DNA of 64,000 nucleotides from contig NW_020312020.1 in NCBI RefSeq assembly GCF_003144115.1, positions 221,935-285,934 on the forward strand, given 5' to 3'. Shown in pieces: positions 30,308 through 41,415 of this stretch; within the stretch, counting starts at the first letter, position 1, and every line of letters begins with the position of its first letter. The notes under the pieces were generated by a model that did not search any database, was not told the origin of the DNA, and was given only the letters and a program-made list of their open reading frames with translations. Source of the stretch: Tilletiopsis washingtonensis. Lineage: Eukaryota > Basidiomycota > Exobasidiomycetes > Entylomatales. The translations under genes and the position numbers were made by a program.

Positions 30308-31715
30308 ATGTCGTCCTCCCGCTCCGAAGGCTCGCGCCAGAATGCGCACGAAAAGGCGCGCGCCGTCATGCTCTCCGAGTTTGAGCGGCAGAAGGCCGAC
30401 CTGAAGCGCGAGGCCGAGAAGAATGCACGCCCGGCAAAGGAGCGCTTCACCGCCAAGAGCGAGAGCATCGAGGAGACGCTCAAGAAGCAGACCGTCGGCC
30501 TCGTGTCCGCCGAGGACTTCAAGCGCAGGAGAGAGGAGCTGGAGGAGGAGAAACGCAGGGAAATGGGCAAGGGCGAGGCCAGGTGAGTGATGTGAAGTGC
30601 GACAGGGCGAGCGTAGCAAGGCAAGGGGAGGAGCACATCGGCGTGACGAGCGTCGCAGCCTTGAACAGCAGCGCAGTCGCAGCAGCACTGCTTTGCGCTC
30701 TGGCCAGCACGCTGACGCTCGCCAAGGGCATCCTCACCTGCAGCAGCTCGGCGGAGCGCAAGAAGAAGCGTGCCAAGGCCTCTCGCGCCGTGCTCTCCTT
30801 CGATGCCGATGACGGCGACGACATAGCGCCGGCACCGATCAAGCGGTCAAAGGCTGCATCGTCCTCTGCAGCAGGCAAGACGAGCCTCAAGAACCCCGAG
30901 GTCGACACGTCCTTCCTGCCCGACCGGGCACGCGAGGAGGAGGAGGCCAAGCTGCGCGAGGAGCTGCGAAAGGAGTTCTTGCGGAAACAGGAGGAGCTGA
31001 AGCGAGAGGAGATCGAGATTACCTACTCGTATTGGGACGGCAGCGGACATCGCAAGAGCGTCAAGGTGGGTGTGGAGCGAGGTGGGCGCAGAGGCGGACT
31101 GGGCGACAGACGGCACGTGGGGGTCATGGGCAGGTGGCCTGCGAGGGCGTGCGCGAGCATGAGCGGACCGCTCGTCTTGCCCAAGCTGCTGCAGCCTCAG
31201 CACGACGCTCACACCCCGCTCTCCAGGTGCTCAAGGGCGACACTGTCGCGACGTTCCTCGAAAAGTGCCGGCTGCAGTTCCCCGAGCTGCGCGCAGCCAG
31301 CGTCGACAATCTGATGTACATCAAGGTGCGTGCCTGTCTCTCTTCTTCCATCCTGCGCCGCGCTCTGCTAAACATGCGCCTGCCTGCAGGAGGATCTGAT
31401 CATCCCGCATCACTACACCTTTTACGACTTCATCATCAACAAGTCGCGCGGCAAGTCGGGCCCGCTGTTCAACTTCGACGTGCACGACGACGTGCGGCTG
31501 CTGGCTGACGCGCGTGTGGAGAAGGACGAGGTGGGTGTGGGCCTGTTCCTGCTTCTGCCCCTGTATTGCTGACTCTCCTCGTTCAGTCACACGCTGGCAA
31601 AGTCGTCGAGCGCTCGTGGTACAATCGCAACTCGCACGTCTTTCCCGCCAGCCGCTGGGAGCAGTTCGAGATGGGCAAGTCGTACGGCAACTACACGATT
31701 GCCGACCGGACATAG
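30308..31715 (+). CDS. XAP5/FAM50 family nuclear protein
   Basis: Five exons (30308-30582, 30744-31065, 31227-31325, 31390-31530, 31587-31715) encode 321 residues. The N-terminal half is a charged helix ([19 protein letters not shown]) followed by the KKKR cluster, a likely nuclear signal. The family core is unmistakable: [17 protein letters not shown], then [40 protein letters not shown] and the C-terminal [20 protein letters not shown]. Xap5/FAM50 proteins are chromatin- and spliceosome-linked. Its stop lies only 46 bp from that of the converging SDR gene. Confidence 0.93.
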
Positions 31716-31761
31716 ACGGAGCGGGGGCGTGCGGTGCAATGCTCATGCTTGGACAACGATC

Positions 31762-32900
31762 TCATTCGTCTGCGAGCTCTGCGGGCCACCACTTGTCCTG
31801 CAGTGCCTCATCTCCCGTCCGCTCATCAGGCCGCGCCACCTTGCCGCCCTTCACGAGCCAAGTCTCGCTGACGCCTGCTTGCGCTTCTTGCTGTGCCGTT
31901 GAATGCCGCTCGAACGCCTCGAGAGGCTTCGCCAGCGCATCACAGAGCGTCTCGCCCGCCTTCTCCTCACTCTCGAGGAACGGCAGCGGAAGGTACGACA
32001 TTGCGTACATGCCTGCGCGAGCGAAGAGTGACGCTTGCCGTCCGAGTCCTGTCGTCGGCACAAAGCCGGGCTGCACGGCTACGAGCTGCAGGCTAGCATC
32101 GGGATGCGACGCAGAGAGTCGCCGCGCGAGACGCCGCACGCCGAGCGCTTGTAGGAACTTTGAGTGCACGTAGAGATCTCGCCCAGAGCTTGGTGCGGAG
32201 CTGGAGAAGAGCGAGTCGAGATTGGCTGGGAGACATGGGTCAGCGTATGCCGCAGATGTGCAGCCGAGCAGCGCGCACCGGGATCAGCGCGGCGGTGCAG
32301 CGCCGAAGAAGTGAAGACTACGCGTGCCTGCGGCGTGTCGAGTAGCAGCGGGAGGAGCGGCTTGAGCAGAATCAGGTGTGCTGAGAGGTGGTTAGGTCTG
32401 GCGGCTCTCTCGCGCGCGGACAGAGCCACGCACAGAGGTAGTTGACGGCACAGCTCTGCTCGACATTGCCATCGACATGCAGCGCGTCTGCCGCACCGGC
32501 CTCGTCTGCAGACATGTGCTTGGCATCGGGCCAGATGGCGGCGTTGAGAAAGACGACAGTGCGCTGTGTGCCGTGCTGCAGCGCCTTGACCTGCTCCGCC
32601 AGCCGAGGCGCAGCGGCCCGCACGGCGCGCAGGTCGGCTAGATCGAGCGGCATCTCAGCTAGCGAGCTGTGCGGGTGCGATGCGAGAAGTGCAGAGAGAC
32701 TGTCGATGCCTGAGCGTGCGCTTGAAGATGGACGTGTGAGAAGCAGAAGCTTGTATGGCGGCGGCAGTGAGACGGGTGCGGTGAGGAGCAGGCGGCGCAG
32801 CGCAGTGAGACCCTGGAGGAGCGTGAGCGGCGAGGCGGGCACTCCTGCGTCGCACACGCACAAGGCCGGAATGCGCGCCAGTGGCGATGATGAGCGACAT
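31762..32900 (-). CDS. Short-chain dehydrogenase/reductase
   Basis: Exons 32862-32900, 32812 down to 32434, 32380 down to 32279 and 32225 down to 31762 give 327 residues. The 39-nt first exon plus exon 2 rebuild the cofactor motif TGAHSGLG at residues 7-14, which is invisible in the unspliced frame and strongly supports the 49-nt intron. Next come YKLLLLTRP (second strand), LDLADL, NAAIWPDAK, VNYLSHLILLKPLLPLLL, VVFTSS, and the catalytic pair in LYVHSK (Tyr and Lys). An extended C-terminal part is typical of membrane-associated keto-reductases such as Erg27, but I cannot fix the substrate. It shares a divergent promoter with VPS52. Confidence 0.85.
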
Positions 32901-33075
32901 GCTGTGCTGCGAGACCTGTGCGTTGCGGTGCTTGCGGCCCTCGTTGTGGTGAGAAGGCAAGAGAGGCGGCGCCACGGCGAGGCGCGCAAGTTGCCCCGTG
33001 CGCATTGCGCCTCCACCGCAGCGCGCGGCGCCGAGCTTCCTTCTCGCCTCCATCATCCCTCTACACGTCGCAGCT
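32901..33075. promoter_or_regulatory. Shared divergent promoter SDR/VPS52
   Basis: 175 bp between divergent start codons, GC-rich, with a CT-rich run before VPS52. No TATA box. Confidence 0.5.
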
Positions 33076-35372
33076 ATGAGCAGCGCCGCTAGCGCCACAG
33101 CCAGCGGCAGTGGCAGTGGCAGCGGCAGTAACGATGCCGCGCTGCACGCCCACTTCCTCGCCCAGGCGCCCTCGTACCTCTCGCTGCACTCGCACCTCAG
33201 CACCTCGCTCTCGCAGCTCGACGTGCTGCACGGCTTCCTCACCTCCTTCTCCGCCGACCTGCTCACCGTCTCGTCGCACATCGCCGAGCTGCAGACGCGC
33301 TTCCAGTCGCTCGAGATGCGCCTCGGCAATCGGCGAAGGCTGGAGGGCGCCCTCGACGCCGTCGTGCGCGACGTGGCCCTCGATCCGGCGGTGGTCGACG
33401 GCATCGTCAACACCGAGCCGGGCAAGCCGTGGGCCGAGTGGCTGCGCGAGCTGGAGCGCGTGCTGCATGCTACTGCCATCGGCGACTCGGGCGCCGTGCA
33501 GCAGACGCGCGAAGTCGTCGAGAAGCTCAAGCTCGTGGTGCGTACCCTGCCTTGAGCTGCGTGCGCCTGCCGTCTCTCTAACGCGCCCTCACCAACAGGC
33601 GGCAGCCAAGCTGCGCTCTTCCATCCTGGCGCCGCTGCACTCCATGCGCAAGCAGCTCTCGACCAATGTGCCGATGCTTCAGGCGCTGCTGCTCGCCTCG
33701 CAACGCGCCTCGTACGGCTTCCTGGCGCGCCACGCGCCACGTGTGGCCATCGACGTGCAGCGCGAGTACGTGGCCATGGCGCGCTTGTACTACGAGACAG
33801 GCTTCAGGCGGTATGCACGTAGCTTAGGAGTGGCCAGAGAGAGGGCGAGAAGGAAAGAAGCGCGATGGGGCATCGCAGAGCGAGGTGAGTCGAGCCGTCG
33901 CCAAAGGAGGGGCATGAGCTGACCTCTGCAGTCGCAGCGGCGACGACGTCGGACAAAGACGCCTGGCTGCTCGAGTTTGCCGGCGAGCGCCTCGACAATG
34001 CGAAGCTGGAGGACGGGCCGCCCGTAGTGCTGGCGTATCAGGCAGACGACCCCAACTACGTGCGTCTTTCTCTGATATTCCTCACTCGTCTGCCCACTGA
34101 CGCTCGACTGGTGCTGCGCCCTGCAGCGCACCACGCCCGAGGCACTCTTCCGCTCTCTCGCCCTCGTGCTGCTCGACAATGCTTGCGCAGAGTACACATT
34201 CATCTGTCGCTTCTTCGACGATCTTTCGCTAGCTGCACAGCCGGGCGGCACCTCGCACTCCTCGAGCGCGCCGCGGACAAAAGGCGCGGCGGCACGAGGC
34301 ACACGAGCGCTAGAGGACATGGCAGAGGAAGGGCCCGAGCCAGAGGAGAGCGCCAGTGTGATGGCCGAGGAGGAGGGAGAGGAGGAAGTGCAGGGCACGA
34401 TTGTGGCACTCAGCGTGCCAGAGCAGCGTGCGCTCGAGATGCGCTCGGCGGGCGACGAGCTCTGGCGGCAGGTCATGGAGCCGGTGCTCGGCACATGGAC
34501 GGTGAGCCGCGCTCTCTTTCATGCTCTTGCACTGCTCACACTGTCTCGCGGCAGACGTTCGTCAAGTCTCTTCTCACACCGGCGCCGCCGCTGCTCTCGC
34601 TCCTCACCATGATCCGCCTCAATACCTCTCTCCTCTCGCTCGCGTCCTCTCGCGGCGCAGGGCGCGTGCTACAGCCGACGCTCATGGCGTTCAAGATGCA
34701 GGCCTATCCGCTGTTGCAGAAGGCATTCGGCGCCGAGCTGGACTCGCTCAAGCGTCTAGCTGACGGAGGCGCGCCGGGCGAGGCGGCGGGCTTGGCAGCT
34801 GGCCTTGGCGGCTTTGTGCGCGCTGCCACCGGTGGAGGGTGGAGTGGAAAGGAGGCGAGAGAGTTTGCTGGCACGGTGAGTAGCACTAGCGCCCGAGATG
34901 TCTAGCAAAGCGTCTGATCATGCCTTGCCACCCTTGCCTGTCCAGGTCTGCGGCCGCTACGCGCATCTCTACTCCTCCGTCGTCGTGCTCTCCGACGAAG
35001 CAGACGACACGATGCTGTTCAGCAGGTATGTGTCTCGCTCTTGCCTCCGCTACAGCAATCTTCTGACCCTTTGCTGTGCCGCAACAGTCTCTTGCGCATG
35101 CGCACCGAGCTCGAGCGCTTCCTGACGAGCCTCGCGAGCAAGCAGCGCGCCGCTGAGGGCGCACCTGCAGCGGCGGCGTTCGAGCGCGGAGTGTATGAGG
35201 CTGTGAAGCGAGGGCTCGAGGTGAGTCGAGCAGTCAGCACCGCCTATCAGCGATGTGCCGGGCTGACGGACATGCCGCATAGACTGGACCGGCTCCACTC
35301 TCGCATCCACGAGTGCAGAGCGAGATGTCGCACTTCACCGAGCTGCAGCGCTCGAGCCGAGCGGCGGCATGA
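33076..35372 (+). CDS. VPS52: Vps52, GARP/EARP tethering subunit
   Basis: Vps52 is a coiled-coil subunit of the GARP complex, which tethers endosome-derived vesicles at the trans-Golgi network. Eight exons (33076-33537, 33599-33884, 33932-34059, 34127-34501, 34555-34875, 34946-35025, 35088-35220, 35319-35372) give 612 residues. The N-terminal helical domain contains LDVLHGFLTSFSADLLTVSS and LEMRLGNRRRLEGALDAVV. YVAMARLYYETGFRRYARSLG is the central family signature, and NACAEYTFICRFFDD and FELL-type helices follow. An acidic Glu/Gly insert (about residues 330-370) is lineage-specific. All eight exons join in frame. The last exon, 18 codons, rests on a GAGTGCAG acceptor and is the least certain. 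Confidence 0.88.
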
Positions 35373-35551
35373 TGCACGCGCAGACTGGTGCCGCGCAGAG
35401 ACGGAAAGGAGAGCGGGAAGCTAGAGAAGCCGAATGTCACCCTTATTATGGTTCGATGCCCATGCCGCCCCATTTTGTTCCCTCGTTTGGTGTTGAGCTA
35501 TGACATTGCACCCTCCCCCTCTCATGCCCATCGCACGTCTCGCACGTCTGC

Positions 35552-36738
35552 TCAATCGAACAGCTTGAGGCCCCAGTAGCGCACGCAGCCATACACGACC
35601 GCCAGGCTGCCCAGGCTGGGCGCCAGGTCGAGGCGCACCATGGTGTACATCCACAGCGTGCCCAGCGGCGGTGTGCGGCGGATGACGAGATGGTACGGCG
35701 ACTTGGAGAAGATTAGCATGAGGAGAGAGCGCGCAGGGGAGAGAGGCACATACCTTCGAGTAGATGTAGAGGAAGGAGGCGCCGCTGACTGTTGAAATGA
35801 CGGTGAGGAACGTCTGCATGAGGAAGTGGCCTCGAGGCGTGCGGGGCTTGCGAATGGCCGCTGTACGAGAAGGCCGTGCTGTCAGCGAAGTACGAGCAAG
35901 GCGTATGCTGAAGCCAGGACGCACTGAAGTAGATGAAGACGAGCAAGACTGCGGTTCGCACGTCAGCTGGCCATTCACGGCACGAACAGCAGCGGGCCGA
36001 ACGCACAAGGCAGTGTCCCGAGCAGCCTGCCAAACTCCCTGAGTGCCGTCGGGTGTTGCGCGTATTGCTGCTGTATCATAATGTCCATCAAGACGAACAT
36101 GAATGCTGCTTCACCAAGTCTCTGTCAGCTCTCCTCTCAGCAGCACAGGTAAAGGGAGGCACGCACCGAAGGGCATGCCCCAGATGAACAGATCGAGCGT
36201 CTGCTCCATGACAGGATGCATGCCGCTCTCCTCCTGCCTTTGTGCAAGGGACGTCGCATCGTCTTGACCATAGCTGTCCATGCTGTCCACTTCACTGCCC
36301 TCCCCTTCCTCCTCCTCGTCTGAGCTTGCCCACTCCACCGCAGGGCGTCCTGCACTCTCACGCGCCAGCTGCGCCCGTAGCTCCGAGGGACGCATGCCGT
36401 CTCGCCGATCGGCTGGTCGCGCAGAGGTGAAGGGCTGCTTGTTCTCTGGATCGAAGGGGATGAAGTCCGGCGGTCTACACACAGTTCGCGACAGGTCAGC
36501 TCTTTGACGTTGCAGCTTCTAGCTAGCAGCCCCCGCCCCCCCCCCCTCGCTGCATAATCTAAGCCAGCTTCCCACGCAAACTCGACACTCACAGCCGCTC
36601 CAGAATGCCCGTTGCAGCGATCAAGCGCTCCTGCTCCTCGCGCGAGATATCTTCTGCCTGTGTGGCCTCAACAGCAGCGCGCAGAAGCGCGGCATCGGCG
36701 GCGCTGGGCGCTGGGCGCGAAGATGAGGAAGAGGCCAT
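35552..36738 (-). CDS. Conserved-looking multi-pass membrane protein, unnamed
   Basis: Six exons (36593-36738, 36167-36474, 36007-36105, 35925-35948, 35754-35860, 35552-35701) give 277 residues. The N-terminus is soluble and acidic, with ISREEQERLIAATGILERLP and PPDFIPFDPENKQ followed by a DEEEEGEGSE stretch. Three or four hydrophobic segments follow: LDLFIWGMPFGAFMFVLMDI, LLVFIYFS, FLTVISTVSGASFLYIYS and SLGSLAVVYGCVRYWGL. Exon 4 is a 24-nt microexon inside the second membrane segment. The protein looks like a eukaryotic ER or Golgi membrane protein, but I cannot name it. One intron contains an 11-base C run. Confidence 0.75.
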
Positions 36739-37486
36739 CGTGACTGACGCGCTGGCCTTGCGGCTGGGCAGGCTGCTGTGAGAGAGAGTGCGTTGAGACG
36801 AAGCGGCAACAGGAGCGGCGAGGAAGTCTTGTGGGAGAGAGGAAGAGCGCGTGCAGGCGACGCAGAGACGAAGGTGCGGGGCAGAAAGTGGCAGGCGAGT
36901 GCGCGTCTCGCTGTCGAGGTCAGAGCGAGAAGCGCACACGTCGCTCGGCGCGCCTCCACCTCACGCGCGCCCGCAGGCGCACGCCGCCGCCCACGCGACC
37001 TCGCTCGTCTCGCCTCCGCCCGCTGCGAGGTGGACAGGCGCATGTATGCGGCCCACAATCAGCAGATGCCCCTGGTGCTTCTGTTTCTGCCCTGTGCGTT
37101 GCGTACATGCTATGGTGTTGATGACCTGGCATATCCGAGCGGTTGACGCGCGGGGCGCAACGCCTGTCACGCTTTGGAGAGGCTCAGCTCCCAGTCCTTT
37201 CCGCGCCGGTGGCTTCTACAAGAACGCTGGACATCACAGGTGGTGCCCGTGTCCGAGCATCGCATACGACTCTCCCTCCGGGCTGTACACTCTGACTGCA
37301 TGCTGTGTGCTGGTGCTCGCAGCGTGAGACGGCTGCGGGATCCGAGGGGGCAGGCCGCGCTCTCGCACGGGAGCGTCGCGTGGCGCGGCGGTGCTTGCCG
37401 CTCTCGCTGGCTCTCGCCAGGGTACAAATACCATCCCCTCGCCTCGCCTCTTCCTTCCCGACCACATCCTCCCATCCTCTTCTACA
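36739..37486. promoter_or_regulatory. Divergent intergenic region with TATA-like element
   Basis: 748 bp between divergent starts. A TACAAATA element at about 37421-37428 lies 60 bp before the plus-strand start and precedes a CT-rich leader. Otherwise no feature is recognised. Confidence 0.35.
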
Positions 37487-38566
37487 ATGATCCCTCTGCC
37501 AGGCGCCGGGCGGCGCGGCGACATTGCCGTCGATCGTGCTCGCGCCGCCGCAGCCGCAGCCGCGTCAGCAAGCAGCAGCCCACCGCTCGACTCCTACGCT
37601 GCGCACGCGCACGCACAGCTCGACGCTCTCGCATCAGGCATCGGCCTCTCCTCGCAGCAACAGGCAGCGCAACAACAGCAACTTTCTCGGCGCTCGCGCT
37701 CTCCACCTGCCTCATCGGCACACGCCTCCTCCTCTCGCCTACCCACCACCTTGCCCTCCTCGGGCATCTTTGTGCCTCGCACCTCTCGCACCTCGGCCGG
37801 CGTACGCAAGCCTCTCTCGCGCTGCTCCGAATCTGAGCTCGAGGGCATCTCCGAGCGCGCAGACTCCCTCCTACGCTCTGCTGCCGTGCGCGAAAAGCTT
37901 GCGCCTGCAGAATTGGAGCGATTGCGGAGAGATGGCGAAGAGGCAAGAAGGAGATTGGAGGACATCAGGAGAACGAAGGAGGAGGAGAAGGGCAGGAGGG
38001 AAGAGGTACGACTGGTCGGCAGAATGGAGGAGCTGGAGCTGCGAGAGGAGAGCGCAAGTCCAAGGCTCACGAACTCGCCAGCGATGCTGTATGGACGAAG
38101 CCCGACGAGCAACTACGCGCTGGGCTCAAGTCCGACACACACGACCGAGGCTCGCCGCTTCGTGCGCGAGCGGGAACAGGTGCGCCGTCCTCTTTCTCTG
38201 TCGCCCTACTGCATCGCTCACGCGTCCTTTCTTCAGTCGCCAACGCCAGGTCGAGTCCAGCTTCTCTCCTTCCAGCAAGCCTCCGCGCTCGAGCGGCATA
38301 CCTACGAAGTCCAAGCTGCCGTCGAACGTCAACGCATCGAGGCTGCGACGCAACGCGCGCTCGCCAGGATGGGCATCAAGGATGACGACGCTCCTTCTGC
38401 CTTGCCCGGGAACGCGACGGCGGCGGCGCGTGAGAGGCAAAGAGACGAGAGGGAGAGGAGAGAACAACAGCAGGCGGAGGAAGAACAGGAGGAAGAGAGG
38501 GAGGAGATGGAGGGTGAGGGAGAGGAGTACGCAGAGGAGGAGTGGGCCAGAGGCATCGAAATTTGA
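37487..38566 (+). CDS. Ser-rich/coiled-coil protein, orphan, with in-frame intron
   Basis: The frame is open throughout for 359 residues, but 38180-38236 has a GTGCGC donor, a CTCAC branch point and a TTTCTTCAG acceptor. This 57-nt probable intron would leave 340 residues. The N-terminal half is Ala/Gln/Ser-rich with SSGIFVPRTSRTS. ESELEGISERADSLLRSAAV and LERLRRDGEEARRRLEDIRR form a coiled coil. The last 60 residues are an extreme Arg/Glu/Gln helix ending in an acidic EEYAEEEWARGIEI. No family is recognised. Confidence 0.65.
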   Translation: MIPLPGAGRRGDIAVDRARAAAAAAASASSSPPLDSYAAHAHAQLDALASGIGLSSQQQAAQQQQLSRRSRSPPASSAHASSSRLPTTLPSSGIFVPRTSRTSAGVRKPLSRCSESELEGISERADSLLRSAAVREKLAPAELERLRRDGEEARRRLEDIRRTKEEEKGRREEVRLVGRMEELELREESASPRLTNSPAMLYGRSPTSNYALGSSPTHTTEARRFVREREQVRRPLSLSPYCIAHASFLQSPTPGRVQLLSFQQASALERHTYEVQAAVERQRIEAATQRALARMGIKDDDAPSALPGNATAAARERQRDERERREQQQAEEEQEEEREEMEGEGEEYAEEEWARGIEI

Positions 38567-38764
38567 GCCTTGTTGGCGCCCGCCATCCTTTGCTTTGTGC
38601 GTGAGAGAGGTGGGACCGCTGAGCGTGCAGTTCCGTGTGAGACTGGGAGAGTTCGGCTCTCGTCTGTCTCTTCAGGCAACACATCACCCGTCTTCTACTA
38701 CGCCTCGCTGCGGTCCTCCTCATCGATGCTATCGAACGTCTTTCTATTTCGTGCTTCCTTCGCC

Positions 38765-40659
38765 CTATACCAGGCGCACCTTTGCGTGCTGCACAAGCGT
38801 CTCGGCGTCCATGGCCGCGAGCGCATCAAGCAGTGCAGCAATGAACGTTCCCGGCCCGCGCACCTCGGGCCGCGCGGCGGCGAGCTCAGAAGCGATGGTC
38901 ATGCACAGCAGTCTGCGGGTCGAGGGAGAGCGTCAGTGCGGTACAGGAGGAGGGCAGCAAGGAGGGCTGACTCACCCCATCAAAGCGCCAGCGATCAGAT
39001 CATCAGGCTGAGCCTTGACCATGGTGCTCTTCTGTGCCTCGCCCGCGCTGTTCGCAGCCGCGAGGCCAGTTGCAATAGCCACGCCCAACGCGCAGCCCGA
39101 TCCGGTGATTGCGCCGAGGAGCGCATGTCCGTTCTCGCACGCCAGCGTGCGTGCTCCGTCAGAGAGGTAGTCCGTCTTGCCAGACAGCAGCACCAGGCAT
39201 CGCTCGCGGCGCGCCAAGGAGGAGACGAGCCCGATGGGATCGGAGAGAGAGCCGGCGCCGCTGTCGACACCGCGGGAGGTGACCTCAGAGAGACCGGCGA
39301 TCGCAGACAGCTCGGCGGCGTTGCCCTTGAGGAGCGTGATCTGCGTGTGGTCCATGATCTCTGTTTGGAAGACGAGGTGAGCTCTTGCGCAATGGCAGGG
39401 GCAGAGAGAGCGCACCGTTGACGGCGGCCTTGCGGAATGCGGAGGCGCCGACGCCCACTGGGTCGAGCACGACGGGCTGTGACGGGCGTCAGCTTTCAGC
39501 TACTGAGTTTTTGTGTGCCGCCTCGCATGGTCTGATTCACCTTCCGTCCCCGGTTTGCTGCGCTGCCGACAGCCTTCATGCCTCTCCTAGACTCTGCGCC
39601 GATGGTGCCGATGTTGAGCACCACGGCACCAGTGACCTTGCCCAGATCGTCCGCCTCTGCCTCCTGCGCCGACATGATAGGGCTACCGCCCAGCGCCAGC
39701 GTCACGTTCGCCGAGAGCGTCGACGAGACGTGGCTGGTGAGCGTCTGAATCAACGGCGGCGAGCCGTTGCGGAGCGAGGAGAGGAGCAAGGCGGAACGCT
39801 CCACGAGTGCCTTGACGTCGGTAGAGGAGCCGGCGCCAAAGGCAGCTCGCAATTGCTCCGCGCTCTGCTCGGCACGCGAAGCTTTGAACGCGGCCACCTG
39901 CTCCGCCAGCTCGCTCGCTGCCACCTCTGTATCCTTGCGCGCCATGATGGCGCTGATCACCGCAATTCCAGCAGGAGCAGCCGTGGGAGAAGAAGCACCG
40001 AAGAGCGCCCGTGCCGCGGTCTGCTGGTTGAGACCGCCAATCAGCACCGCCGGGAGGCCATCGAGCGCCTCGATGATCTGAGCTGCCTGTCGTGCTCCCA
40101 AGACGTCGTCATCGACGATGCCGGCCTTCGACTGCGTGCCGTAGATTGGGCCTACGCCTGCGTAGTCTGCCCCGCTGGTGCGCGCGTCGCGGGCCTGCTC
40201 GACCGAGTGCACAGAGATGCCCAGGAGACGATCGGGCCCGAGCAAGGCACGAGCTTGGGAGACAGGGAGATCCGACTGCCCGATGTGAAGCCCCACGTGA
40301 GGAGCAAGCGCGAGCGCGACCGAAAGGTTGTCGTTGATGAGCATCGGCACCTTGAACTGGTGGCTGGCACCGTCAGCGCTCGCTCAGTCTCTGGGCAGCA
40401 CAGCGCAGCCCTTCTCCTCCATTTGCTGCAGCATCTCTCGATGTTCTCGTCTCTCTGCACTCACCTCGTCGCACACCTCCAGGCTCTTGCGTGCGATGTC
40501 CAAGAACTCGTCCGTCTCGACGTCCTTCTCGCGGATCTGTACCAGCGTCACACCGCCCTTGAGCGCTGCTCGCAATGCATCAAGATAGTCGACGCCCGCG
40601 GGTACCTGCGAGCGTGCTGTCACGAGGTACACGGAGTAGTCGGCTCTCGGGGGCGCCAT
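38765..40659 (-). CDS. THI6: Bifunctional thiamine-phosphate synthase / hydroxyethylthiazole kinase
   Basis: Thi6 phosphorylates hydroxyethylthiazole and joins it to HMP-pyrophosphate to make thiamine phosphate. Exons 40465-40659, 39541-40356, 39416-39476, 38976-39360 and 38765-38912 give 534 residues, matching the yeast enzyme (about 540). The N-terminal TMP-synthase barrel shows VYLVTARS, VTLVQIREKDVET, LINDNLSVA, HIGQSDLP, GVGPIYGTQSK and LIGGLN. The C-terminal ThiM-type kinase shows the NIGTI segment, KPVVLDPVGVGASAFR, ITLLKGNAAE and the anion-hole motif GAITGSGCALG. Splicing across the third exon restores KPVVLDPVG. I looked for a thiamine-pyrophosphate riboswitch in the leader and first intron and did not find one. 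Confidence 0.95.
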
Positions 40660-41415
40660 GCTGCAGGTAGTGAGGGGGTGGGGGAAGAGAAGGAAGGCGC
40701 GCCAAGACGGCTGGACGACGCAGTTGTATTCGGCCTCGCGGTGTCTATTCGCCGAAACACAACTTCACCTCGCGGCCGTGCGCCGAAATGAATTTGAGGC
40801 TTGCCTCCACATCGCCTCGACGCCGCTGCGAGGGCCTCCATCTCGCCTCTCTCTCGGTCCGCGAGCGCAGGGCGCTCAGTCTTTCCCTTCACTGACCTGC
40901 ACAAGAGATGCAGGGTGTTCCTCCTCGTCGAGTGAATCTGGGTTGGCTGCCCTTCGTTGCTCCAAGACACCCTCGAACCCGCCCGGCCGCGCGACTTGCC
41001 CTGGGCCGGCAAAGGCCACGCGCCTGGCAGCTCCAGCAGCCGCAGACGCTTGTTGCTTCGCACAGACTCACCGCCAGTGGATGCCCTACTTGGCCACATC
41101 TGGGGATTGCAGCACAGCTGGCGGTCAGTTAAGCGCCCAGCGAGATGCGGCGAGAATGCCGCTCTCGGCCGGGCGAAGCGAGATCGACGAGGAAAGTCCG
41201 AGGCGTGTGCCTGGCTCGCGCGGCGCGGCGTGCCGATGCGGACGTCACGGCGCGCCGGCCGCGGCGCGCGGTGAGCTTACGCGCGGTCAGGCGACCTGCG
41301 GCCGGCGCCGTGCCTGCTGCTCGCGTAGCGCCAACGCGCGGCGGTGAGATTCTTCGGCAGGGCTCAGCCTCCCCTCTTGCCTCTCACCACACTCCTCCAG
41401 CTGGCACGCTCCCTG
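40660..41415. promoter_or_regulatory. Divergent intergenic region THI6/ABC transporter
   Basis: 756 bp between divergent starts. No TATA box, repeat or riboswitch-like fold was recognised. Confidence 0.35.

Noticed and set aside
40357-40464. Thiamine-pyrophosphate riboswitch in the first THI6 intron
   Set aside because: A CTGAG-like string occurs, but the other conserved riboswitch elements and pairing arms are not seen.
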